Source of the DNA: DASXHY01 sp036272195
Lineage (GTDB): Bacteria > Verrucomicrobiota > Verrucomicrobiia > Limisphaerales > DASXHY01
Assembly (NCBI GenBank): GCA_036272195.1
Contig: DATAZE010000043.1
Location: forward strand, 62,001-126,000
Reading direction: 5' to 3'
Length of the DNA stretch: 64,000 nucleotides
Part shown: in pieces, positions 51,701 through 56,693 of the stretch
Layout: every line of letters begins with the position of its first letter
Numbering within the stretch: position 1 is the first letter of the stretch
Position numbers and translations under genes: made by a program
The notes under the pieces: model-generated
Told to the model about the DNA's origin: nothing
The model's database searches: none
The model's input: only the letters and a program-made list of their open reading frames with translations

Positions 51701-53975
51701 TGCCAGCGGCAGTTTTCACAACCTGGCCGTCCGCAACAACGGCACGGTAGTGGCCTGGGGTGACAACAGCGCCGGTCAAACCGGCGTTCCTGCCAGCGCG
51801 ACCAACGTGGTGGCTGTCGCGGGCGGCAACTATCACAGTCTCGCCCTGCGAGGTGACGGCACGGTTGTGGCGTGGGGCGATGATAGCGATGGCCAGACGG
51901 ATGTGCCGCCGGGCCTGAGCAATGTCGTGGCCGTGGCCGCTGGTGGTTTTCACAGCCTCGCCTTGAAGACCGATGGCAGCGTGGTGGCGTGGGGATATGA
52001 TTTTGGCGGCCAGGCTAGCGTGCCAGTAGGTTTGAGCAATGTTGTAGCGATTTCCGGCGGCAATTTCCATAGCCTGGCATTGACACCCACGTTGCCCTCC
52101 AGCAATTCCATCATCCTGGACATCACGAACGGCGTCCCGCAGACCAATAGCATCCTGGCCGGCTCGGTGGTTTATTACCGGGTAAATGTGCCAACCAACG
52201 CGGATTTCGCGACCAACGGTTTCTCCACGTTTGGCCCCCCTGGCGCCCCGTTGAACATGTTCTTCACCACGAACACGCCGCCGACCATCAGCAGCGGAAA
52301 TGATTTCCTCCTGGTGACGAATTCAATCTCGGGTACGTCGGTGGTGAGCACGGCTACTTCGCCGCAACTCGTTTCGGGAACGACGTATTACCTTGGAATA
52401 CAAAACACGAACACTTTCACTGTCGGCTATTACATCGAAGTGGATTTCCATTTGTTGGGGTCGTCGTCTTTGACCAATACCGTGCCGATTACCGACATTA
52501 TTCATACGAACATCAATGGAACGAATGGATTCCTCCTTATCTGGTTCGCTCCGAGCAACGATTTGTTCCAGGTGCAATGGAACTCGAGCCTGTCACTGAC
52601 GGGTTGGAACACATTCACCAATATCGTCGGTTACGACACTACCGTATTCACGAGTCCGACCAATACGCAGTTTGATTTCTTTGATGACGGCTCGCAGACA
52701 GGCGGGTTCGGGTCGTTGCGGTACTACCGTTTAATTCTGTTGGGTTCTGGCACGGGCGGGCTGACCAATGGCGCACCGGCAACGAATTCTGTCGCGGCTG
52801 GCGGCCTCACATTTTATCAGGTGAATGTCCCAACTAATGCCGACTTTGCGACTAACTCGCTACTTTCAGCGAGCGGGCCGTTAAATATCTGGTTTAGCAC
52901 CAACAACCCGCCGACGGTTACCAACGCAAATGATTTCCTTCTGATCACGAATGCGTCCAGCGGTTTATCAATCCTCACGACTATCGGCTCGCCCGCCATC
53001 GTGCCGGGTGGCATATATTATCTAGGCTTGCAGAACACGAATAGCACTCCGGTGACCAATGCCGTCGCGGTGACTTTCCATCTGACCACGACTTCGCCTT
53101 CGACTAATACCGTGCCGCTTTCCGGCATCACCTACACGAACAGTAACGGCACGAATGCCTTCCTGTTGGTTTGGTTCGCGCCGACGAACGATTTGTTCCG
53201 GGTTCAATGGGCAGCAAGCTTGCTCTCGGCTACCTGGAACACATTTACGAACATCATCAGTTACGATACCAACGCAACCATCAACCCTGCCAACTCGCAG
53301 TTCGATTTCCTTGATGATGGTTCGCAAACAGGCGGCGTTGGACCGTCCCGGTTCTATCGCTTAATACTTTTGAACCCGGCTTCGTCCGGGGTAATCCCGC
53401 TCACGAACGGCGTACCGCTTAATTTCACCACTGCCGTCGGGGTGACGAATTTCTTCTCGTTCGACATCACGCAGAGCAATGCGGCGGTGCTGTTTGAGTT
53501 GTATAATTTGTCCGGCAATGTTGATTTGACGGTGCAACGAAGTAATCTGCCCGTGACGCCGCCGTACTTCGCGAACAGCACGAATTCCGGTACGAACTAC
53601 GAGCAAATCGTCATTCGTACGAATACCGGTCCGGCGAATCTCAACGCGATTTCCTGGTTCCTGGGTGTGCCTAACAGAGGCTCAAGCCCCATCAGTTATG
53701 TCATCCGCGCAGCTCTGCCGACCAATGGTCTTTTGATCAGCGGCCTGCCGTTTAACACGGCGGCCTCCCGGCCCGGCGGTTCCAATGTGCAATTGACGTG
53801 GGGACCAACGGTTGTTGGTGAGAAATACGAAGTTCGCACCAACAGCAACTTTGCCTCCACCAACTGGGTGGCGATGACGGATATTGTTGTTGTCGGAACA
53901 TCGGCGGCTTTCACCGATCCCACTCCCGTGGGCACTGCTCCGACGCTGTTCTATCGCATTGCGCAAGTGCCGTGA
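39789..53975 (+). CDS. Giant S8 protease with lectin, LamG, beta-helix and RCC1 regions (4728 aa)
   Basis: A 14-kb uninterrupted frame. A signal or anchor (8-26) precedes a propeptide-like region (about 130-200). The subtilisin domain has Asp314, His351 (DGHATHVAG), AAGNSG and Ser719 (SGTSIAAPAVAG). Then, by approximate residue: a P-domain-like segment (1420-1505), LamG (1725-2120) interrupted by a C-type lectin-like domain (1840-1985), a pectate-lyase-like beta-helix (2630-3115) with another domain inserted (2724-2888), LamG (3125-3355), DRDGIPDFWE, cadherin/FN3-like repeats, seven RCC1 repeats (3833-4098) and two PPC-like repeats (4108-4535). It ends FYRIAQVP. It is probably cell-surface or secreted. 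Proximity to the pilin operon may be functional, but the export route is unknown. Confidence 0.88.
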   Translation: MKRWRPLTWLLLSLACFIAAFYFWRLGDKWAAQKPAQPAAPASASTNPTAAVVTPVPEEIKYKKSASTAPVVDLNPPATNAVVSKSTNAFAYRLSNTKKTMGELSHNRRAILLENALIDSGESLNLSIPDSLRSHGDPGAYIVQANGPVSDAFRARLSAAGASIVSYIPNNAYLVRATADVAQQLGQNLTVIPWEPYYKVKSVLMPMALEGRGGPINVLAFNDGIDDTKAALAKMGATIVSESRSPFGSELALQNVGNVASVAGLPGIAEVEPSRSRMPANDLTRVLMGESTNVFTPTNYLNLSGKNVTVAVADTWITTNSPTIFNPDLPAGTLIWPTNVLGNNIADTDGHATHVAGVIAASGANSPSNAVGSQIGANFRGKAPDSKIWALPALAANVSDAQLQQLAASTNALISNNGWNYGASDYNLAAASYDQAVRDSVPGATGSQAITYVFAAGNSGRGGDDGQGGDADSLLSPAVAKNVITVGASELPRNITNQVVQVDGCEGTNAVPTTNQPWLGMTDSSNQVARFSSRGNVGIGTEGDFGRFKPDVIAPGTFVVSTRSMTWDTNAYYNPVTTDVTTLTSRRVTTNLLFRGGILVPCNATALDVFANSDSPTNVPLSIRIKPDIFPTVGDPVIGTNAVFIPGDLPLSEVDTTWFYGIGNTTNVPVLFDLTTVVTSTNQMGDYWDVLRTNLNDLLVTSNGPAGVGPFYRYESGTSIAAPAVAGTLALMEDYFTNQWQYTPSPALLKAMIINGARSINPLYNFQVKSSINYEGWGLVNISNSLPVGVTNTFASAAPMIFTDQNPTNALATGESRTLFVNVNSNAQAQPLRVTLVWTDPPGNPAASIKLVNDLDLIVTNMDSVGPSNSPIVYFGNDIAAGNTFNLPWNTNVPPNSDNINNVENVYLPQSGGTNFSITVVARGVNVNAVTGHTNGVVQDYALVISSGDGGVVTNALTLTDGPVVTNGYAADLTAVTNQFGDSADTSGGILENQRVGASSPLQGTNTLSLTNQANWNTNGQITVGVDRQWHFYVITNTMGTNASQSFTNAAFITFLPVNLSIPPVGVNAPNEGDATRPEGDIDLYVARGLGAFGLTNLDPTVVAGATKSLSRGGTETLVFSNAQPNEIFYIGVKAEDQEAVEYSFAALFALSPFSVMGPNGEEYLHGINVPTPIPDGAPNQPGIARTLAIAVQPIAVRRVVVTNIMDHENFGDLFGSLIHDQLLAVLNNHTLGNGATNQTLIYEDNDEGDVFGSQHSDGPATLKNFIGSQGLGLWMLTEVDNAPGHIGQVDNIFMRLDPQSGTNGIVATIQPGHFFYDFIDVPPEGTNLTVCVNFIPPSTGPVQLYLRYGDLPTQTAFDQTELINNPGDCLSIDRTSLPPLRPGRYYVGIFNPTAIAQTVRLTWTLELDPNGVSPTPIVSTNSLTSLPDDAVTNNNIFITNNQNIVEVNVGVVLKHSRVSDLDLTLISPTGQRILLFENRGGPSTTNMGHLNIFTNFFGTTTSGGASATNNVLVSSVTSGVLVIEYDFFSVPDQLDVFDGAIDIFHSGFVSGAGTFVIPYNLVNGSTLNIVMNRGNNPVNTTQWQYTPKLVSEDYTYLTFTDDTNLTEVPIKFALPPYDNLDNGTNLALSDFESATNGLYMAPATIFDTNGGWTMTTNDILIRTNYFGGTNLLSMATNQVSVVTDPSTAANGSNYLALANGSISRVISLNPAKTYTISYLYRGPGIAGWWRGEGNAADSSDPETLGNNGGLIGRFNFPAGEVGQAFALADSGTAFEFAGTNTYVQVQQSPSLDVGAGGGFTVEGWINPTNVTFQQPLVEWLAHVPTNTVVNGQAISNLVIKAGPFLNRANGHYYYLIGQTNWTTSELWANALGGHLAEVDDANEENWIYDTFAQFGGANYTMWIGLTNSSPTGTNLIWSTGVSNVVYTNWAAGEPTNCSGKAIYTAILGPTNALPGLWTVLDNNGVTCGGTTNKPFGVVEVNEIQTNGVQFWISVTNSMAATNNPVSPGNGRLYANIIGTNNVSHEIFSAPGLIQSNLYQHVALTYSTNTGVAMLYYNGTNVATTNLGVFVPRTGGDVLIGKDMSRITNNFFFGEMDEMSIYSRFLSPAEIAAIYRISATTTNRNIGKFDPGITPAESLAEAQVSFGGVTNLIYGVNQGWQSQGFSLKALSNSLPLQITGIEPGVLLDSFNLSEQPPGNLYYLPEQPLQVLVGSNAFGNWQLEIRDARTGAISTNTDLVSWELQFILQTNTPIPIPLNPQTAGTNTVPPGQIAYFSVFVPSWASFATNLLVSASAPVDLLFNQTTPPGTGAPGDFTFVNNGTAGGQTISNIPPSTPLLQRGQTYYLGVRNNGTVPSTVVVQVNFNITTLTNDIPFTSRLNTNDLERPFIFNVSSNATEATFQLLQLNGNADLVLRKGLPIPGLLSADYGSFSGSNANETIYVLTNSLPVPLSAGAWYLDVIKRSAASDLSASNTVRFAVLAKELVPPPAPSVINLTNRVPLNFTAGPGAELTNFFRLSVTNFPLIGVTNVGLRFELYNQSGNGDLTVQTNALPLAPPFFQSSQLPGNNAEIIFIRTNSALTNLVGDWLLGVPNNETNPISYTILAEIETNGFPAFPSAEGAGAITRGGALGTNVYHVTTLADSGPGSLRAAVTQTNGAETVVFDVSGTINLASPLYITNSFLTIAGQTAPSNGVTVAGSTTYVQGAHDIILRYLRFRPAFAGGNSLIWSSSFEGGVGNFTYSNNINPYFDGGWHIDSGSVDLLTNGPPFNGAPYDGAYYIDINGSGPGQISTNLATVLGATYLLSFAYTKDPNAGISPPPSAVVKVNGTTIGSVSPGYVTSFSALNWQTTSFVFTATSPLTKLVFSSFNTSGPSGVFLDAVRLQRTGASVADESLQFTNAFNVIVDHVSTAFAPNDLISILNSSNVTVQWSVLAEGQNNSDNLHGGSQVRYGFGDVTFHHNLYADDYSANPRLGNNVNLDFVNNVVFNWGAFAGLSTNDIADNPGGFTNFLNYSANYLIAYTNSMFTNVAFSGGSSNTWIFQTNNFIDTNLNSILDGANTSWGMFSNQFTEFSHPFAILPTTPDEAFIAYERVLDFAGTSLFMRDSLDRSVVQKVRILPAANTAATLLSDLVSWWPAEGNANDIQGGNNGILQSGVGFGPGEVNQAFLFSPSSSGIRVPASASLDVGLSNGFSVEGWINPVDGAYQSVCEWNKNNGDPTPAPIGAHMEINEFSTGDGTLYGNVVDTGSVSHNFWSANGVVTLGSFQHVALTYDKTTGIAILYHNGTPVATTNLGIFTPQTSFEFFMGVRPAGVLGSHPFHGSMDELSIYHRVLLPCEISAIYNAGSAGKQSILSNNTNAATLSTLPYADVDRDGIPDFWEITLSESATNLSANLDRDGDGYTDLEEYMNWLGVPHALTITNTQANVDLYQLSGNTGNLLFGVANGTNGTVYLTNQNACAGSAGNVAVFTPTNNFGNLTNGGFGSFSYMVTNTDTRAYFGPVTVSVFVSSVPITNSAASTNIITFTNTPGDLITNELTSLTLTNGAIDSNTNFTLSFTVTMIIDTNTMIANGWPLTYVTTIPSPTIDANGIIRWTSTEQQGPGVYIITTVATDNGAPPASATNSFRVTVNEVNVPPVFIATPLDQTNSALATLTVNDGATDSDIPPNPLSYALLNPPAGATVDANGVITWTPTPAQAPGIYTITNVVSDTNQFAINSKTLSATNWFTVYVLSATAPFAFTQPAQAVTGTSAQLNGMVTPNGLPTVAWFDWGTNTFYGNQTPLVAVGNSFNVVYFTNQLAGLTLNVPYHFRLVVSNVFSVVTGFDQIFDEAKVVAWGADYDQQVEVPAGLSNVVAIAGAYDHSLALKNNGTVTAWGDPNLNVTNVPPGLNNVLAVAGATYTSVALRNNGTVTEWGGNIFNVTNVPAGLNNVVMISAGTYATLALQNSGQVVAWGANAFNVTNVPPGLANIVEVASGSFHNLAVRNNGTVVAWGDNSAGQTGVPASATNVVAVAGGNYHSLALRGDGTVVAWGDDSDGQTDVPPGLSNVVAVAAGGFHSLALKTDGSVVAWGYDFGGQASVPVGLSNVVAISGGNFHSLALTPTLPSSNSIILDITNGVPQTNSILAGSVVYYRVNVPTNADFATNGFSTFGPPGAPLNMFFTTNTPPTISSGNDFLLVTNSISGTSVVSTATSPQLVSGTTYYLGIQNTNTFTVGYYIEVDFHLLGSSSLTNTVPITDIIHTNINGTNGFLLIWFAPSNDLFQVQWNSSLSLTGWNTFTNIVGYDTTVFTSPTNTQFDFFDDGSQTGGFGSLRYYRLILLGSGTGGLTNGAPATNSVAAGGLTFYQVNVPTNADFATNSLLSASGPLNIWFSTNNPPTVTNANDFLLITNASSGLSILTTIGSPAIVPGGIYYLGLQNTNSTPVTNAVAVTFHLTTTSPSTNTVPLSGITYTNSNGTNAFLLVWFAPTNDLFRVQWAASLLSATWNTFTNIISYDTNATINPANSQFDFLDDGSQTGGVGPSRFYRLILLNPASSGVIPLTNGVPLNFTTAVGVTNFFSFDITQSNAAVLFELYNLSGNVDLTVQRSNLPVTPPYFANSTNSGTNYEQIVIRTNTGPANLNAISWFLGVPNRGSSPISYVIRAALPTNGLLISGLPFNTAASRPGGSNVQLTWGPTVVGEKYEVRTNSNFASTNWVAMTDIVVVGTSAAFTDPTPVGTAPTLFYRIAQVP
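51285..52080 (+). repeat. Seven RCC1-type repeats in the giant protease
   Basis: Seven copies of about 114 bases (38 residues) follow the pattern VVAWG...VP.GLSNVVAVAGG.YHSLAL. Seven units fit one closed seven-bladed propeller. The later units are more alike than the first ones, which suggests recent amplification at the 3' side of the array. Confidence 0.8.
52110..53390 (+). repeat. Tandem duplication of a 640-base module
   Basis: Two adjacent copies encode VPTNADFATN, NDFLLVTN/NDFLLITN, TYYLGIQNTN/IYYLGLQNTN, WFAPSNDLFQVQW/WFAPTNDLFRVQW and FDDGSQTGG/LDDGSQTGG in the same order. Each copy joins a PPC-like domain to a verrucomicrobial 'NWxxxTN' tail domain. The break is near 52755. Confidence 0.8.
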
Positions 53976-54019
53976 GTTTCGCGGCAGGTAAGTGACTTTT
54001 CGTCGTTCAATTCTTCTTC

Positions 54020-54036
54020 GCCGGCGAGACGCCGGC
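54020..54036. repeat. GC palindrome behind the giant protease gene
   Basis: GCCGGCG-AGA-CGCCGGC is a perfect 7-base inverted repeat 44 bases downstream of the stop at 53975, followed by GCTCCCAGG. It has no T-tract, so it is more likely a REP-like element than an intrinsic terminator. Confidence 0.5.
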
Positions 54037-54095
54037 GCTCCCAGGTTAGAGCATTTCCATCAAATATGTAGCGGATGCGCTGAGGTGCATGAACA

Positions 54096-54245
54096 GCGGT
54101 CTTTTTGGTTTTTGGCTTCCGCCGTCGCTAAAGCTATGGCGTACAGGACGGCGGACAAGTCGTTTCGGCTCAGTCACAGGGTTTTTCAAATCTGCTCCTT
54201 CGCCGAAGCCTCGCCAAAAAACCAAAAATCCTCGCTGCGCACCGC
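54096..54245. repeat. Imperfect long inverted repeat, about 150 bases
   Basis: GCGGT with CTTTTTGGTTTTTGGC (54096-54116) faces GCCAAAAAACCAAAAA (54213-54228) and ACCGC (54241-54245). The arms differ by one base in the A-tract and a short unmatched stretch. The interior carries CCGCCGTCGCTAAAGCTATG, which resembles another dispersed palindrome. No protein is encoded. It lies between convergently transcribed genes. Confidence 0.45.
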
Positions 54246-54266
54246 TACATCTTTTCTGTCAATGCT

Positions 54267-56423
54267 CTATGGCGCTTTTCGGACGCGGAAGAATTGCGTG
54301 GCGGCGGGGGTGTTCGTGCTGAAGGCCGAACTATAATTTGTCGCCATCAAGTTGGTGGCAAAAGTTGTCCAGTCCACGAGGTTTGAAGAACTTTCGACTG
54401 CGTATAGCTGGCCGGGAACGGACTCCCAATTGAGTGTCAGCACCGGATCGTTGCGGGTTGCTGAAATCAGCTTGAATGGATTCGCGTACGGATTGCGGAA
54501 CATCATCATCACGGGCAAATGGTCCGATGCGATGCGATCGTCGTTGCTGGTCAGGTTTTGCGGCACGGGGAAAAGTTTATCCGTGCGGAAAATTTGACTG
54601 CTGACGATGTTCGAGAACATCAACAGGTTGGGCATGATATAATCGAAACGCACAGTGAGTTTCGAGGCGCGAATGGATTCAGTCATGTCGTTGGTTGGCG
54701 CGCCGGTAAACCGATTGATCGGGCTGGTCAACAACAGCCCGGTGGGAGAGCTAGTCAAGTGCTGGATGGGCTGGCCCGACACGTAGCTACCCGTCTCCGG
54801 GCGCAAAACATCTTCATTCAAGTCGCCGGACAGAATGTAGGGATGCAGTTTGTTCGTGCCCGTCAGAAACACCTTCACAAAGAAATTGGAGATGCACGAG
54901 GCTTCCGTGGCGCGACGATCGGCATCGTCCTGCCCGCCGCTCGTGGTGGCCTTCAAGTGGGCTTGAAAGACGTGGAGCGGTTGAGAAAAGCCCGGGACGG
55001 CAATCTGTGCCTCGAAGAGGTCCCTGGTAAACGAGGCATTGCCGTTTGTGTAGCCGAAGTTTGCGAGGTTCGACGCGCTCAACCAACTCTGCGAGCGAAT
55101 GATCGGCCAACGGCTGGCGATATAATTTTGGATGAATCCGTCGCCAACTGAATTTGAGGCCAGGAAATAACCTGGCAAAAAGGCGTTTACCCAGTTGGTC
55201 ATCTGCCATTTGTAGGCGGTGGGAATTTCGTTGAATCCGATGATATCGGGGTTGAGATAGTCCAATTCGCGTCCGATGGCTTGCACTTGCGGGGCGGTTA
55301 CGGCCCAATTCGTTGGGTCGGTTCCCGTGACGCTGTTCCCATCGACGTTGTAGGTCAAATAGGTCACCGCAGCGCTGGAGGGGGTGACGGTCAAGGTTGC
55401 CGTTTGGCTATTGGTTGAGCCGACGATGTTGGTGACGATGACAAAATAGGTGCTGCCGTTGAGGTTGGTGGTGACGTTGAATAGCGTGAACGTGGCATTG
55501 GTGGCATCCGGAACGGTCACATTGTTGGAGGACCATTGATAGCTGAGCGGCGCGGTGCCATTGGCAACAACGGAAAAGCTGACGGTATCGCCCGGGATGA
55601 CAGTTTGGTCCTGGGGTTCGGTCGTGATCGAAGGAGCGGTTGGACTGGCCGGAGCGTTGGTTTGGAAATTGACGGTTAAATCGTCGATTGCGAGACCGTC
55701 ATCCGAGCCCGCGTCGTTCGGATCGAGCCAGCGAAGAAATAGTTCCTGTCCTGGCTGAACAATGACGCCGGTGAGCGTGACATTGCTGAAAATCTGGCGA
55801 TTGGTGGCGTTGTTTCCATCGAGGGCTGTCGCGTTGTTAGTCGAGACCACAAGAGAGGCGAAGTTCAGCGCGGGAAAATTGGTCCAGATGGCTGCGGAAA
55901 AGGTACTCGTGATTGGCCCGTTACCTACGGCGTAGGAGAACGCGAGGGCTTCGGCGATGCCGGAACCGCCGTTACGCCACTGTTCGCCAGTGAAGGAGAC
56001 AGTGATATTGGTTTGCGCGGCAACGGTGTCGTTCACAAAGCGAATGCCAAAAGCAACGGGATCCGTTGAACCTGACGCAAGCGAACCCAGGGCTCGATCG
56101 CTGGCGCTGTGTGTGCCAGCCGTTCCGAAACTGTACAGCCCGCCCGCAGTGCCGGTACCTGTACTCCCAATGTAGTTTGTGGAGTCGGTGCTGCTTTTCG
56201 AGGAATACCATCCTGCGATGGTGACGTTGTTGTTCCAAGGCGAACTGGCACTGCTGCTCAGGGAATCGAAATTTTGCGAATAGGTTCCGGGCACCATCGA
56301 GACTTGGGCTGAGGCTACATTCGCAATCAGGTATGCGAACGCCGATAAATACAAAAAAGCACGATTCAATGGATTCCTTGAGGTTGACGTCATGGCACGA
56401 ACAAATTTGCGGCTGAAATACAT
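54267..56423 (-). CDS. Secreted endonuclease/exonuclease/phosphatase-fold protein
   Basis: A 718-residue exported protein. A signal peptide ends near NVASAQ (about 40), and a later Met at residue 11 could be the start. Residues 41-255 form a beta-rich domain (GTYSQNFDSLSSSASSPWNN) common in extracellular proteins. An Ig-like domain follows (about 262-350), then the EEP catalytic domain (about 353-645) with TYNVDG, IIGFNEIP, HVFQAHLKA, LSGDLNED and SDHLPVMM, which cover the metal and acid-base residues of the fold. It could be a nuclease or a phosphodiesterase. The tail RNDPVLTLNWESVPGQLYAV and FFRVRKAP is a verrucomicrobial C-terminal domain. Confidence 0.85.
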   Translation of the reverse strand: MYFSRKFVRAMTSTSRNPLNRAFLYLSAFAYLIANVASAQVSMVPGTYSQNFDSLSSSASSPWNNNVTIAGWYSSKSSTDSTNYIGSTGTGTAGGLYSFGTAGTHSASDRALGSLASGSTDPVAFGIRFVNDTVAAQTNITVSFTGEQWRNGGSGIAEALAFSYAVGNGPITSTFSAAIWTNFPALNFASLVVSTNNATALDGNNATNRQIFSNVTLTGVIVQPGQELFLRWLDPNDAGSDDGLAIDDLTVNFQTNAPASPTAPSITTEPQDQTVIPGDTVSFSVVANGTAPLSYQWSSNNVTVPDATNATFTLFNVTTNLNGSTYFVIVTNIVGSTNSQTATLTVTPSSAAVTYLTYNVDGNSVTGTDPTNWAVTAPQVQAIGRELDYLNPDIIGFNEIPTAYKWQMTNWVNAFLPGYFLASNSVGDGFIQNYIASRWPIIRSQSWLSASNLANFGYTNGNASFTRDLFEAQIAVPGFSQPLHVFQAHLKATTSGGQDDADRRATEASCISNFFVKVFLTGTNKLHPYILSGDLNEDVLRPETGSYVSGQPIQHLTSSPTGLLLTSPINRFTGAPTNDMTESIRASKLTVRFDYIMPNLLMFSNIVSSQIFRTDKLFPVPQNLTSNDDRIASDHLPVMMMFRNPYANPFKLISATRNDPVLTLNWESVPGQLYAVESSSNLVDWTTFATNLMATNYSSAFSTNTPAATQFFRVRKAP

Positions 56424-56693
56424 CTTCTTAATTTCCGCCGTCGAGTTACCCGGTCGGCAGCATGACCATTTTGGCTCAATATGAATCGAAAGTAAAACCG
56501 ATTAGACGAGTTCGAGTAGTCCAAGCGTTAAAACGCCGGGGTATTTTCAATGGTCCCTTCGGAATCAGATCCATCCGGCACCCTAAATTCATACTGATGT
56601 GCTATCCATCCTCGCCATTTTTCACGTTCTGCTTTGCTTCTTGTGAAATCTCGGTTAGATTTTTCGATTGTTTGATTCGGAAAATTCGAGGCT

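Noticed and set aside
39789..53975. Giant frame as an assembly artefact joining several genes
   Set aside because: The frame is unbroken over 14 kb, the domain types are those expected in one secreted verrucomicrobial protein, and it ends in a proper C-terminal domain. Only read mapping could exclude it fully.
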